Assembly: GCA_905250025.1 (NCBI GenBank)
Contig: CAJNOJ010000208.1
Location: 62,001-126,000 of the forward strand
DNA length: 64,000 nt
Direction of reading: 5' to 3'
Origin: Adineta ricciae
Taxonomy: Eukaryota > Rotifera > Eurotatoria > Adinetida > Adinetidae
Shown: piece after piece, positions 21,397-33,346 of the stretch
How the letters are laid out: each line of letters opens with the position of its first letter
Numbering within the stretch: position 1 is the first letter of the stretch
Program-made: the position numbers and the translations under genes
Notes under the pieces: model-generated
The model's database searches: none
Told to the model about the DNA's origin: nothing
The model's input: the letters and a program-made list of their open reading frames with translations, nothing else

Positions 21397-22934
21397 ATGC
21401 AAGTGCATACGAATCTTATTTCTTCGCGAAATTCTGGTCAAATAGTTCCAATCGATGATAATATGAATTGTTCATCATCGATTCCGTCGAACGGGCTGCT
21501 CAGGTATGAATTCAACTGTCTGAGACTTTTATTATACATTTTCTGTTTCATATCGAAGAATAAAATCAAATCGACTTCAACTAATTGTGCTACGATGCAT
21601 ATTCTTCGCTGCTTTAATCTCAATCATCCTGGTAACATACTTCATTTTCAGCCGTGATCATTCATCATCATCCTCCTCCTCCGATAATCAAGCATCTACT
21701 ATTAGTATACACATTCTCTCAATGTTTGATGTAATCATCTGAACAAATTTTCTAGAAGTCAGTTCTACCATCACACAGTTTCCTACATATGTAACAACAC
21801 CAATGAGTACAAAAAGTTCGTTAACTTTATCGGGTGTGTATCAATAAAATTCAGTTAGTGAAATATAAAAGCACATGTCTGAATCTAGGACAAAAGTGTC
21901 AGTCGTTTTCATTCGATCCTTACGTTTCGTACAGTTCAAATAACAAACCATGGAGCATCGCCTTCGGCGATTTCAATCGCGATAACCATCTGGACATCGT
22001 TATTAGCAAGACTGAAAACTACGAACTTGGCCTCTATTTCGGGTTTGGCAACGGAACATTTGCAGCACAAACGACTATCTCTGCTGGCAGCACCCTTTTT
22101 TACGTTACCACTGCAGATCTCAATAACGACAACTACACGGATATCATTACAGTCGAAGCTAGTGATAACAGGGTTGGCGTGTTTTTTGGGCATGGTGATG
22201 GAACGTTCGATCGACGAAAGACATTTCCTACTGGTTATTACCCGTATTGGGTTGATACCGGGGATTTTAATGGTGATGGAAATACGGATATGATCACTGC
22301 TAATTCTTATGATAATACTGTTACCTTATTGTTAGGCGATGGACGTGGAAATTTTGCAACACAGCGGAATATAACTGCAGGTGATATTGTTACAGGAGTC
22401 GTTGTTGCTGATTTTAATCTCGATAATCATCTGGATTTTGCTGTTACGGAATTCCGAGATTATACGATGAGTGTCTTTCTTGGCACAGGCAGCGGACTAT
22501 TTCAAGCGAGGCAATCTTTCTCAACTGAAAAAAATCCATGGGGCTTAGCAAGTGGCGATTTCAACGGCGACAAGTACATGGATATCGTGGTTGTTAATCA
22601 ACGAGCTGATTCCATTAGTGTGTTTATTAACAATCGCAACGGCACGTTTCAGTCTCAAATGGTTTATTCCACAGATGCTCCAGCCATATCGGTAGCTGTT
22701 GGTGACATGAATAATGATACATATATCGACATTATTGTTGCAAATGACTATAAAAATTACGTGGGCATTTATCGCGGATTCGGGAACGGAAGTTTCGATT
22801 TCCCGATGAAATTCTACACTGACTGGTGGATACTATTTGTTGCCACTGGCGATTTTAATGGCGATCATCGACCGGATATTGCTGTACTAAGCGAATACAC
22901 GGAAGCTATGAACATTCTTTTGAACTCTTGCTAA
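21397..22934 (+). CDS. Type II membrane FG-GAP/VCBS propeller protein
   Basis: Exons 21397-21503, 21559-21704, 21756-21837 and 21872-22934 join in frame to a 465-residue protein. Introns are 55, 51 and an unusually short 34 bp. A Met start and a cytosolic N-terminus of about 43 residues precede a TM helix (about 44-67, with LRCIFFAALISIILVTYFIF). Then come a serine run, a Thr-rich stalk, and seven FG-GAP repeats with loops such as DFNRDNHLD, DLNNDNYTD and DFNGDKYMD. It is divergently transcribed from the triple-domain gene, starting 213 bp from it. It is a paralogue of the FG-GAP gene at 15894. The final short intron is the least certain part; reading through it would change a few residues only if the frame upstream shifted. 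Confidence 0.75.
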
Positions 22935-23093
22935 TATGATTGATCAGTTTGAAAGAATTTTTTAAGTATGCTTTAGATGTCGCAGGGTGTCGAATAAATA
23001 CAAAGAGAAAAGAAAAGAAAAAAAATATTCGAATTGACCTTTCATACGATTCTTTTTTCCATTAGATAAGAACAGCGTCATTCGTAGTCGAGA

Positions 23094-24086
23094 ATGTCGT
23101 TCCATGCAACATCTCGACAGAATCAGATCCCAATCATTGACTTAACCGAATCATTCACGGATGCGACAGTTCGTCATGAAACAGCAAAACAGATCGATGA
23201 AATATGTCAAACAATTGGCTTTTTCATTATTACAGGACATTCGATCGATAGAAACATTCAAGATGATATGATACAAGTGTCGAGAGAATTTTTTCATTTG
23301 CCTTTACCGGTCAAACAAGAGATAATTGGCTCGAAAGATTATCCTTATGGTTACAATGGTTTAAATGATGAAAACTTATCACTCGGTTATGAAAAATCCT
23401 CATCAGCAGCACTTTTGAATGATGTTAAAGAGAGTTTCTCGATTGGTCCTGAGCACGAACAACCAATTCGATGGCCAACCAAACCTGCCACGATGACTTC
23501 AGTTTGGTTAAAGTATTATGCTGAATGTCATCGTTTATCCCAACATCTTTATCATTTATTTGCTTTGGCATTACACCTAGACGAACACTGGTTTGACGAT
23601 AAAATCACCTCGCATCGTTCCGCATTACGCTCCTTGTATTATCCATCGTTTTCTTCCCCGTTACCTCCGAATCAATATCGTTCAAGTGCACACACTGACT
23701 ATGGCGCATTTACTATCCTGAAACAAGATTCCATCGGGGGTTTACAAGTACAGAATCGTCTCGATCAACAGTGGATCGACGTTCCATACATTGAGAATAG
23801 TTTTGTTATTAATCTAGGTGATCTAATGTCGCGATGGACTAATGATCATTGGGTGTCCACTCCACATCGTGTGATTGGCCCGCAGAAGCAAATTGATGCT
23901 AATTTGTACCCATCACGACAAAGTATTGCTTTCTTTTGTCAAATTAATCCGGATGAAATCGTCACTTGTATACCAACATGTACAACAGCAGAGAGACCAT
24001 CGAAATACCCACCGATTCGATCATGGGATCTAATACTAGAAAAATATTTAGCTTCGACGCAAAAGAAAGAGTCAACCAGTGTCTAG
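23094..24086 (+). CDS. 2-oxoglutarate/Fe(II)-dependent dioxygenase, IPNS-like
   Basis: A single-exon 330-residue enzyme of the isopenicillin-N-synthase-like non-heme iron family. An N-terminal DIOX_N-type region (PIIDLTESF...GFFIITGHSID) is followed by the double-stranded beta-helix core. The iron ligands are visible as H200 and D202 (in AHTDYGAF) and H258 (in STPHRVIG). The RxS motif that binds the 2-oxoglutarate carboxylate is R275-x-S277 (SRQSIAFF). It should couple 2-oxoglutarate decarboxylation to oxidation of an unknown small molecule in the cytosol. Such enzymes are common in bacteria, fungi and plants. The lack of introns in an intron-rich neighbourhood makes horizontal origin plausible. 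The allele is at 32016-33008. Confidence 0.85.
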   Translation: MSFHATSRQNQIPIIDLTESFTDATVRHETAKQIDEICQTIGFFIITGHSIDRNIQDDMIQVSREFFHLPLPVKQEIIGSKDYPYGYNGLNDENLSLGYEKSSSAALLNDVKESFSIGPEHEQPIRWPTKPATMTSVWLKYYAECHRLSQHLYHLFALALHLDEHWFDDKITSHRSALRSLYYPSFSSPLPPNQYRSSAHTDYGAFTILKQDSIGGLQVQNRLDQQWIDVPYIENSFVINLGDLMSRWTNDHWVSTPHRVIGPQKQIDANLYPSRQSIAFFCQINPDEIVTCIPTCTTAERPSKYPPIRSWDLILEKYLASTQKKESTSV

Positions 24087-24424
24087 TATTTTTTTCTCTT
24101 GTTAATTTGAAATAAATTCTCTGGAAAAACGATCATATATGTTTGAATAAGGCGAAATGATTCACTAGAACCAAAGTAGAGCACGAAAATTATTTCTTCA
24201 GATCAGCAGGAAAGAAACTAATTCGGTTTTCTTTTCGTTTTCTGTTTGGATATCGTACCTAAGAGATTTTTTTCGTGACCAAATACATAAATGATTATTT
24301 ACTTCAATGGAATATTGTTCTGTAATGCAAAGAAGCACTTCGTCTTTATTATTTATAAAATATTCGCTCGCTTGTGCTCGGGTAATTATTTGCATTCAGA
24401 CTCAATTCGAATATTATCCAGTTT
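24087..24424. other. Intergenic, nothing recognised
   Basis: Holds the oxygenase 3' end (AATAAA near 24113) and the upstream region of the channel gene. No gene seen. Confidence 0.45.
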
Positions 24425-26045
24425 ATGTCGAATACAATTAAACATCTATCCATTGAATTACCAACCGAACATAATGTGACCCAAACTCCAAAACAACGTT
24501 CGAGATGGCTTTCCATCATCTACAATTTCAGCTCCGAAACAACAGCACATGGATTACCGCGAATTGTTCAAAGTGAAAATCGTCTTAATCGTATATATTG
24601 GTCCATTGCAACATTGACTTGTGCTGCACTGATGATCTATTTTATTATTCGAGCAATTTTAGAGTATTTTACGTATCCAACACAAATTGATATCAGTATT
24701 GAATCAGAATGGCCACAACACTTCCCAGCATTTTCATTTTGCAACGTTGGTGGATTTCGTTTGGACGCCTTTGCTGTTCCATTTGCGAATTATACGAATT
24801 CACACAATCTGACAAACACTAATAATGCATCCACAGTATATTTAGAACAAATTCCTTATGTGATTTCTTTTATGCGTGATCTACTCAGCCGAAATTCAAC
24901 CTTGGAACCGTTTGCTTTTCCGCTTTCGGCAATGCTAGTCTCATGTTCATATAATTCTCATCAATGTACAACAGCAGATTTCGTTCCATTTATACATACA
25001 ACTTATGGATACTGTTATACATTCAATGGGAAATTGAAAAATGAAAGTGAAGGTAGCGTACGAGATGGAACGGAATACAATGGTCTCGGCATATTGAACC
25101 TGGGTCTTTATGTACACAGTAATCAATATATTCCTTATATGACCGACAGTAAAGTTCGTTTTTGTGAGATTTTCTTCGAAGCGTAATTTTCTCTTGTAGG
25201 CGTTGGTATAGTAGCTGTTATTCATGATAATACTCAAGTACCGTTGATGGACACAGCCGGTTATAATTTAAATCCAGGACAAAAACATAAGCTCAGTTAT
25301 CGAAAGAAAAACTACGAATTTTTACCTGCGCCATATACGTTGTGTAACTCGGAAACTGCTCCTTGGATGCAAACTATGTTTGAAAGTTATGAAAAATTTG
25401 ATTACAAGTACTCAAAGCCGCTCTGTATCAAACTCGATGCACAGATATTTACGTAAGTTCACCTATAGTAATATACTGAACATCTATCGTACATTTGAGT
25501 TCTACAGGTATGAGAAATGTGGTTGTGTTAATCCTTATTATTGGGATATTCGATCAGTTCTTTCACCGAAAACCAATACTGTTATTTCTGCTTCTCTTTG
25601 CAATGTGACTGACAACTGTTATACAGAAGCTGCGAGTGCATATGTTAACAGGACGAAAAGTATAAATGAAAATGATGGAGCGTCATGTCCACAAGAATGC
25701 GAAATGAATGATTTCATTATTAAGAAATCATCACTAGCAACACCCACTCTATGGCAACTGTACGGTATTAAGTCGTTTGTTGAAAATTCGTCAATACCTC
25801 AACCTTCAGATTGGTCAACATCATGGCCTGACTATATTTCTGAAAATTATCTCGCTGTAAGTGTTGTGCGCGAGACAGATGTCGTCGAAAAGAATATTCA
25901 ATCAGCGTCGCTTAGCATTGGAGATGTTATTTCGAACATTGGAGGGCAAACAGGACTATGGATTGGAATTAGTATTCTTTCGGTTATGGAGTTATTTGAA
26001 ATGATCTATCGATTGCTACGATTAATCAAACGAAGAAATAAATGA
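24425..26045 (+). CDS. DEG/ENaC (amiloride-sensitive) sodium channel subunit
   Basis: Three exons, 24425-25148, 25200-25452 and 25508-26045, separated by 51- and 55-bp introns, give 504 residues. TM1 is preceded by HGLPRIV (the conserved HG gating motif). After TM1 come the ectodomain start with WPQHFPAFSFCNVGG, a glycosylated finger-like region, the GYCYTFNG segment, a YEKCGCVNPYYWD segment and CPQECEM. TM2 begins with the selectivity-filter-type NIGGQTGLWIGISIL and ends ELFEMIYRL. All these are hallmarks of the acid-sensing/peptide-gated channel superfamily, which forms trimers in the plasma membrane. Length is normal and no damage is seen. The last 221 bp are repeated identically at 34765-34985 and 34987-35207 (see joins). 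The allele is at 33347-34967. Confidence 0.9.
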
Positions 26046-26063
26046 GTATTTGACATGCATTTT

Positions 26064-26064
26064 N
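26064..26064. other. Contig join (single N)
   Basis: Left: 18 bp past the channel stop codon. Right: in the middle of an FG-GAP gene, continuing the sequence interrupted at 7000. The two sides are not adjacent in the genome. Confidence 0.9.
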
Positions 26065-26438
26065 TCAATCGCGACACACATATAGATGTAGTAGTAGCGA
26101 ATTATGATGATGCAACAATCAGCGTCTTAATGAGCAATGGAAATGGAACATTTCAACCTCAAGTTGTTTATGCTACTGGTGAATTGCCAATCTCGGTTTC
26201 GGTTGGAGATCTTAATGAGGATACAAACATCGATATCGTTGTTACTAATTATAACATGAACTTCGTCAGCATATTTCTCGGTTATAGTAATGGAAGTTTT
26301 GACGATGGACTACGATTGTACACTGATTGGTGGCCAACGTCAGCCACGATCAGTGACTTCAATAACGATGGTCAATTGGATATCGCTGTTGTGAATGAAG
26401 GTAACCGAACATTGAACGTTTTTTTAAATAATTGCTGA
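26065..26438 (+). CDS. C-terminal part of FG-GAP propeller protein (partial)
   Basis: Encodes repeats five (part) to seven and the C-terminus (VFLNNC) of the FG-GAP protein whose first part is at 5604-7000. The first 121 bp equal 6874-6994 exactly, then one mismatch near the contig end. Compared with the intact allele at 15894-17535 it has a few substitutions in the last two repeats. The stop codon is followed by AATAAA at 26453-26458 and by the convergent minus-strand gene. Confidence 0.85.
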
Positions 26439-26480
26439 AAGTTTTATTTCGAAATAAAAAAAAAAGTGAAAGGTTTATTT

Positions 26481-29400
26481 TCAAGCTCGGAACCAAATGA
26501 CTTTCATGAGAATGTTAACAATCATTCGACACAAAATAACTAAACCGCCATAAACTGAAATTAGATATGTTAGTCCATCGAATACGTTGATTATCCTTGT
26601 GTATGAATAAGTACATAACAACGGCGAACATTGATGAAAGTAATTTTCATACGATATGTTTGCTGAGTAGTCTTCGACCATCAGCTGATTGACAAACGAT
26701 TCGATTGTGGTATTTATTTGAAATCTGCTCTTGTCCATCGATGACACATTCAATGCGCGGTAATGAACCAACTTATCAATACACTCCTGATCGTAAAAAC
26801 AGGCTAAAGTTGATTGAAAGAGTGCTTCTAATGGATAACAACCGGCGAACATTCCGTTCGATGGTTGGATGCATTTGGGTGATGACGCACAACTACATTC
26901 TTCATAGACAAGTGATTCGAGAGTAGCAGATCGTTGGGTAGTTATAAGATATGGAATGGACACTTTCCAGCTAGTGCCCAGCGCTGTCATAAGTCGATTG
27001 GCGCCTGTTGTTTCGCGAATTAATGCGAGCGTGCTGAGAAATAACTGTGGAAATGTTGTTCGAAAATCTTGGATGACAGTTTGGATACGAAGATTGAATA
27101 CATTGGATGATAAAAGTTGAGTATTGATGAATTCAGTGTTAGCTAATTGTAAGAGAGTGTCAGTGACTGTTTCTTGTGCCATTTGACAAAGTAATGAAAG
27201 TAAACGAAATTGTAATGTTGAGGAGAACTGAAAATCGAACGGAGTCAGTTGTGGATTCTGCGATGCTTGATCATACTGATAATTAATGAAATTTTGTGAG
27301 ACGAATACACTCGAGCAAATCTGATGAAATCGAGGTTTAATAGTAAGGAATGTTTCGTATTGAATAGAAATCTTCGAACAAGAGCATTGAAGAGTATCTG
27401 GATAGTGATGCATCAGATCTTGATAGACGTTCAGCGATGGTTTCTCAATCTGAACAATTTCACTTTCAGGAACGAAAGCCGCGTTGATATACAAAGCATA
27501 GAGAATAGTTGCCACCAGAACGAATTCTAATTGTTTCGTTGCTTGTTTTTTGTTACGACAAGTGAGAAAATCGATTGAGGCTGCGCGAGAAATACCATGG
27601 ATGCAATGATTAATAAGTCTAAGAACGACTAAAAGAAGAATCTTAAATCCTAACGATAATCCACCAAAAATACTGATGATGACAGTTATTAGTAAGATCA
27701 GATTCTCCCGACGTTCTTCTTCATAGGTGCAAAGTTTTGCTGCACACTCGCCATAATACGATGTAAAAGAGATATTTGATGACCATGAATCGACCATGAG
27801 ATTTTGAATAATTGATCCGGCTGTTTCGTTCGGTGAATTCCAAGTGGAATTCAAAGGGGAGAAATGAAAGGCATCACCAAGTGGCAGGGCTAGATATTGA
27901 TCTATTTGCAACATACATGATCGATTGTAGAAGCATTCGAACGAAGATTGGAATAACGAGTCGATTATAAAACAACCGAGGACTAAAGTTGGAACATAAA
28001 AACGTACGACTAAATTGTTATAAACAGCGAGATTCACAGAACATGATGATGATAAACTACAAGAGCATGATGAATACGAACGAGATTTCATGGTTGTTTG
28101 TCTGGTTGTTCGATTTGTATGAAAATCAACATTTAGAGCATGGTTCATTAACTGATTTCCTTGTGTTGTTGCTCGTAATAACTGAATGGTACGTTGGAAT
28201 TGATTGATAGTCTCAGATTGCCAATTTTCAATCGATGAATTCATCTGCGATTCGAATAATTCTCGAGATAGTACTTGCGAACCGACAAATTGTGTTTGAA
28301 GAAAGATTTCCAATGCATTATCAATTGTTTCTTTCGCTTGCTCACAAAATGTTTTTAAGGACCGAAAGTATGAATTGACATGAAGTCGATAGTCCAAAGA
28401 ATAATACAACGTATTTTCATCAAGGATTGATACATAACCCAGCCAGTCCGATGAGATCAAATCGCTCGAACATATCTGATGATAATGTGGTGCTGTATAA
28501 AGAAATTTTGAGTAAGGTATTGAGATTGATGTACATGGACACGAAAGACTAGTTGGATAGGACTGTGCAAGTTTGAGATAATCGAATTCTGTTGGATTGT
28601 AGAAGGTTTCACGGTAAACGCTCTTTCTTAGCAATCGATAATTTATAAAGGTTAAAAGTGACAGAACTACGAGCAAAATGTAAAGTCGACTGGCATATAG
28701 TTTATAGCGTGTTTGTCGATCATCGTTGTCAGTGGCATCATTGAAAATATTGATTGTTATTAAAGTCGTTTTCATAAAAAGAATTAGTTCGAACCATCGT
28801 TCCTTCACTAAAAATAGAATCAGCTGAAAAGTTTGTTATCATCTTCTGACTTACATCCTTTTTGTTGAGTTTGTAAAGATCCACCATTTTCAGGTACTTC
28901 AATATAATGAATTACTTTTGGTACTAACACTCGAAGTACAAGTATTAAGCCGCTCAGCAGACCGATTAATCTTGTTAGTATAAATCCTAATGTTGGTCGT
29001 TCTATTTTCGTATATGTACACGAAATCGGTGCACATTGTGCATAGTATTTCTCATACGATATACTCGTGATCCATTTCTCAATCATTAAACCATTAACCA
29101 TCGATTGAACAGTCGCGTTTCGTTCATAAATAGTTTGATTAATGATGCTCATAGCTGTGAAGTTTTCATTAGTTGGAAAGAATGAAATCAATCTATCCAC
29201 ACATGTTTGATTAAAGAAACATTCCAACGATGAAGCCAACAATGACTGAAGTGGTAAACAGCCAGTCATTATTCCTGGTACGGTCATTATTGGCATTTGA
29301 TAATCAATAATAGCATATATGAATGCTAATGATGTACATGTCATTGTTTCGTAACAGTTGCAAACAGGTCCACTGATAGGTTTATACCTTTGAGAACTGA

Positions 29401-30088
29401 ATAGTAGAGGTTCAGTCTGGTCAGCATCATATGTCATAACAAAATTTGTTGCCAGTCCAGAATCCATTTGATTGTTAAATGTCATATCGAGTAAAAGTTG
29501 CAATTGCGTTTTAAATCGATTGGGTAATGTCGATTGAAATTGAGCGATGACAGCTTGAATGTTCGATTGAAAGATATTTTCTGATAGGACGTAGGGACTG
29601 ATCAATGTATTCCGAGCGAATGTATCGAGATTCTGTTGAACATTGGCCCGGGCGAGTCGACAGAGAGCTGCAAGACCATCGAACTGAGCGTTTCCCACAC
29701 CTCGAAAATCATATGGATAGACGGACGAAACACGAAGACCATAATCAAGTGCTTTGATCCATCGATCAGAAACGAAATCACTCGAACATACTTGATTGAA
29801 AGTTGCTTGAAGTGATGAGTATTCACCGTACGACAGAGAGATACGAGAACAGGGACACTGTGCATCGATAGGAAGTATTTCGAATTCTTTTTTTGTTGGT
29901 TGTTTCAATGTCACGACGTTCGTTTGAATACTAGTCCATGTATATAGACCGACGTTGATCAGAATCAACACCAAAGTTAACCAATAGACATGAGTCGCAA
30001 TAACGTTCGCACGACGTTGATGTTCATTATCGATGTCCGATGATTTAAAAAGATTGAAAGTCAGCAGATGAGTCTTGAAAGAAGACAT
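26481..30088 (-). CDS. Giant three-ectodomain membrane protein, second allele
   Basis: Allele of 17576-21183 with identical exon layout: 28855-30088 and 26481-28807, and the same 47-bp intron (28808-28854) with gtaagt and tttttag ends. The joined frame is again 1186 residues, and no stop or frameshift is present in any of the three units. Conservation of the intron ends and of all ectodomain cysteine motifs in two diverged alleles supports a real single gene. Differences are scattered substitutions, for example DD/DA near the start of the second unit. The upstream AG microsatellite is longer than in the other allele. Confidence 0.7.
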
Positions 30089-30217
30089 GATCGGTGATAT
30101 TTGAAAGCGTATTGTAATAATTTTCTTTGGAGAGATCCAGGAAAATAAAACAATTTTGAAAAGAGCCTCTAAGTTTTGTTGCATGAAATGAATTTTTTGT
30201 AATTAATTTTGAAGATG

Positions 30218-30220
<3 letters not shown>

Positions 30221-30249
<29 letters not shown>
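30221..30249. repeat. (AG)n microsatellite, longer allele
   Basis: Run of about 14 AG units, compared with about 9 in the allele at 21315-21332. Confidence 0.9.
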
Positions 30250-30251
<2 letters not shown>

Positions 30252-30314
30252 AGAGAAATAGCGGAAGTTATTAAATAGATTCGACATTCAGAAGAAGAAA
30301 AAAACAGGGCAAAT

Positions 30315-31850
30315 ATGCAAGTGCGTACGAATCTTATTTCTTCGCGAAATTCTGATCAAATAGTTCCAATCGACGATGATACGAATTGTTCATCATCGGT
30401 TCCATCGAACGGGTTGATCAGGTATGAATTCAACTGTCTGAGACTTTTATTCTAAATTTTCCGCTTCATATTGAAGAATAAAATCAAATCGACTTCAACT
30501 AATCGTACTACGATGCATCTTCTTCGCAGCTTTAATCTCAATCATCCTGGTAACATACTTCATTTTCAGTCGTGATTATTCATCATCATCGTCCTCCAAT
30601 AATCAAGCAACTACTATTGGTATACACACTCTCTTAATGTTTTGATGTAATCGCCTGAACAAATTTTCTAGAAGTCAGTTCTACCATCACACAATTTCCT
30701 ACATATGTAACAACAGCAATGAGTACAAAAAGTTTGTCAACTTTATCGGGTGTGTATCAATTTACTTCAGTTAGTGAAATATAAAAGTACATGTTTGAAT
30801 CTAGGACAAAAGTGCCAGTCGTTTTCATTCGATCCTTACGTTTCGTACAGTTCAAATAACAAACCATGGAGCATCGCCCTCGGCGATTTCAATCGTGATA
30901 ATCATCTCGACATCGTTATTAGCAAAACTGAAAACTACGAACTTGGCCTCTATTTCGGTTTTGGCAACGGAACATTTGCAGCACAAATGACTATCTCTGC
31001 TGGCAGCACCCTTTTTTACGTTACCACTGCAGATCTCAATAACGACAACTACACGGATATCATTACAGTCGAAGGTAGTGATAACAGGATTGGCGTGTTT
31101 ATTGGGCATGGTGACGGAACGTTCGGTCGACGAAAGACATTTCCTACTGGTTATTACCCGTATTGGGTTGATACCGGGGATTTTAATGGTGATGGATACA
31201 TAGATCTGATCACTGCTAATTCTTATGATAAAACTGTTACTTTATTGTTAGGCGATGGACGTGGAAATTTTGCAACACAGCGTAATATAACTGCAGGTGA
31301 TATTGTTACCGGAGTTGTTGTTGCCGATTTTAATCTCGATAATCATCTGGATTTTGCGGTTACAGAATTCCGAGATTATACGATGAGTGTCTTTCTTGGT
31401 ACAGGCAGCGGTCTATTTCAAGCAAGACAATCTTTCTCAACTGAAAATAATCCATGGGGTTTAGCAAGTGGCGATTTCAACGGCGACAAGTACATGGATA
31501 TCGTGGTTGTTAATGAACGAGCTAATTCCATTAGTGTGTTTATTAACAATCGCAACGGCACGTTTCAATCTCAAATGGTTTATTCCACAGATGCTTCAGC
31601 CATATCGGTAACTGTTGGTGACATGAATAATGATACATATATCGATATTATTGTTGGAATTAACTATAAAAATTATGTGAACATTTATCGCGGGTTCGGG
31701 AACGGAAGCTTCGATTTCCCGATGAAATTCTACACTGACTGGTGGATACTATTTGTTGCAACTGGCGATTTTAATGGCGATCATCGACCGGATATTGCTG
31801 TGCTAAGCGAATACACGGAAGCTTTGAATATTCTTTTGAACTCTTGCTAA
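30315..31850 (+). CDS. Type II membrane FG-GAP propeller protein, second allele
   Basis: Allele of 21397-22934 with the same exon plan: 30315-30421, 30477-30619, 30672-30753 and 30788-31850. It is one residue shorter (464) because the serine run after the TM helix is one codon shorter. The 34-bp last intron is conserved in position and in both splice ends, although its interior has diverged, which supports it being a true intron. The seven DxNxDxxxD loops are intact. It is divergent from the triple-domain gene and lies upstream of the oxygenase gene. Confidence 0.75.
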
Positions 31851-32015
31851 TAAGATTGATCAGTTTGAAAGAATTTTTTAAGTGCGCTTTAGATGTCGCA
31901 CGGTGTCGAATAAATAGAAAGAGAAAAGAAAAGAAAAGAAAAAAAAATATTCGAATTGACCTTTCATACGATTCATTTTTCCATTAGATAAGAATAACGT
32001 CATTCGTAGTCGAAA

Positions 32016-33008
32016 ATGTCGTTCCATGCAATATCTCGACAGAATCAGATCCCAATTATTGACTTAACCGAATCATTCACGGATGCGACAGTTCGTCATG
32101 AAACAGCAAAACAGATCGATGAAATATGTCAAACAATTGGCTTTTTCATTATTACAGGACATTCGATCGACAGAAACATTCAAAATGATATGATACAAGT
32201 GTCCAGAGAATTTTTTCATTTGCCCCTAGCGATTAAACAAGAGATAATTGGCTCGAAAGATTATCCCTATGGTTACAATGGTTTAAATGATGAAAACTTA
32301 TCACTCGGCTATGAAAAATCCTCATCAGCAGCACTTTTGAATGACTTTAAAGAAAGTTTCTCGATTGGTCCTGAGCACGAACAACCCATTCGATGGCCGA
32401 CGAAACCTGTCACAATGCCTTCAATTTGGTTAAAGTATTATGCCGAATGTCATCGTTTATCCCAACATCTTTATCATCTATTTGCCTTGGCATTACGCCT
32501 AGACGAACACTGGTTTGACGATAAAATCACCTCGCATCGTTCCGCATTACGCTCCTTGTATTATCCTTCGTTTTCTTCCCCGTTGCCTTCGAATCAATAC
32601 CGTTCAAGTGCACACACTGACTATGGAGCATTTACTATCCTGAAACAAGATTCCATCGGGGGTTTACAAGTACAGAATCGTTTCGATCAACAGTGGATCG
32701 ACGTTCCATGCATTGAGAATAGTTTTGTTATCAATCTAGGTGATCTAATGTCGCGGTGGACTAATGATCATTGGGTATCCACTCCACATCGTGTGATTGG
32801 CCCGCAGAAGCAAATTGATGCTAATTTGTACCCATCACGACAAAGTATTGCTTTCTTTTGTCAAATTAATCCGGATGAAATCGTCACTTGTATACCAACA
32901 TGTACAACAGCAGATAAACCATCGAAATACCCACCGATTCGATCATGGGATCTAATACTAGAAAAATATTTAGCTTCGACGCAGAAGAAAGAGTCAACTA
33001 GTTCTTAG
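32016..33008 (+). CDS. 2-oxoglutarate/Fe(II)-dependent dioxygenase, second allele
   Basis: A 330-residue allele of the enzyme at 23094-24086, with about 15 residue differences by eye. The metal ligands (HxD...H) and the RxS motif are unchanged. Changes sit mainly on the N-terminal half (PVK to AIK, VKES to FKES) and the extreme C-terminus, so both alleles should be active. Single exon, same neighbours. Confidence 0.85.
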   Translation: MSFHAISRQNQIPIIDLTESFTDATVRHETAKQIDEICQTIGFFIITGHSIDRNIQNDMIQVSREFFHLPLAIKQEIIGSKDYPYGYNGLNDENLSLGYEKSSSAALLNDFKESFSIGPEHEQPIRWPTKPVTMPSIWLKYYAECHRLSQHLYHLFALALRLDEHWFDDKITSHRSALRSLYYPSFSSPLPSNQYRSSAHTDYGAFTILKQDSIGGLQVQNRFDQQWIDVPCIENSFVINLGDLMSRWTNDHWVSTPHRVIGPQKQIDANLYPSRQSIAFFCQINPDEIVTCIPTCTTADKPSKYPPIRSWDLILEKYLASTQKKESTSS

Positions 33009-33346
33009 CATTTTTTTTCTCTTGTTTATTTGCAATAAATTATGTGGAAAAACGATCATATGTGTTTGAATAGGGCGAAATGATTCACTAAAACCAAAGT
33101 AGAACATGAAAACTATTTCTTTAGATCAACAGGAAGAAACTAACAAGGTTTTCTTTTCGTTTTCTGTTTGGATATCGTACCTAAGAGATTTTTTTCGTGA
33201 TCAATCACATAAGTGTTTATTTACTTCAATGGAATATTGCTCTGTAATGCAAAGAAGCACTTCGTCTTTATTATTTGTAAATATTCGCTCGCTTGTGCTC
33301 GGGGTAATCATTTGCATTCAGACTCAATTCGAATATTATCCATTTT
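33009..33346. other. Intergenic, nothing recognised
   Basis: Allelic to 24087-24424. A 90-codon frame here (33106-33378) overlaps the channel start, is broken in the other allele and is not considered a gene. Confidence 0.45.
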
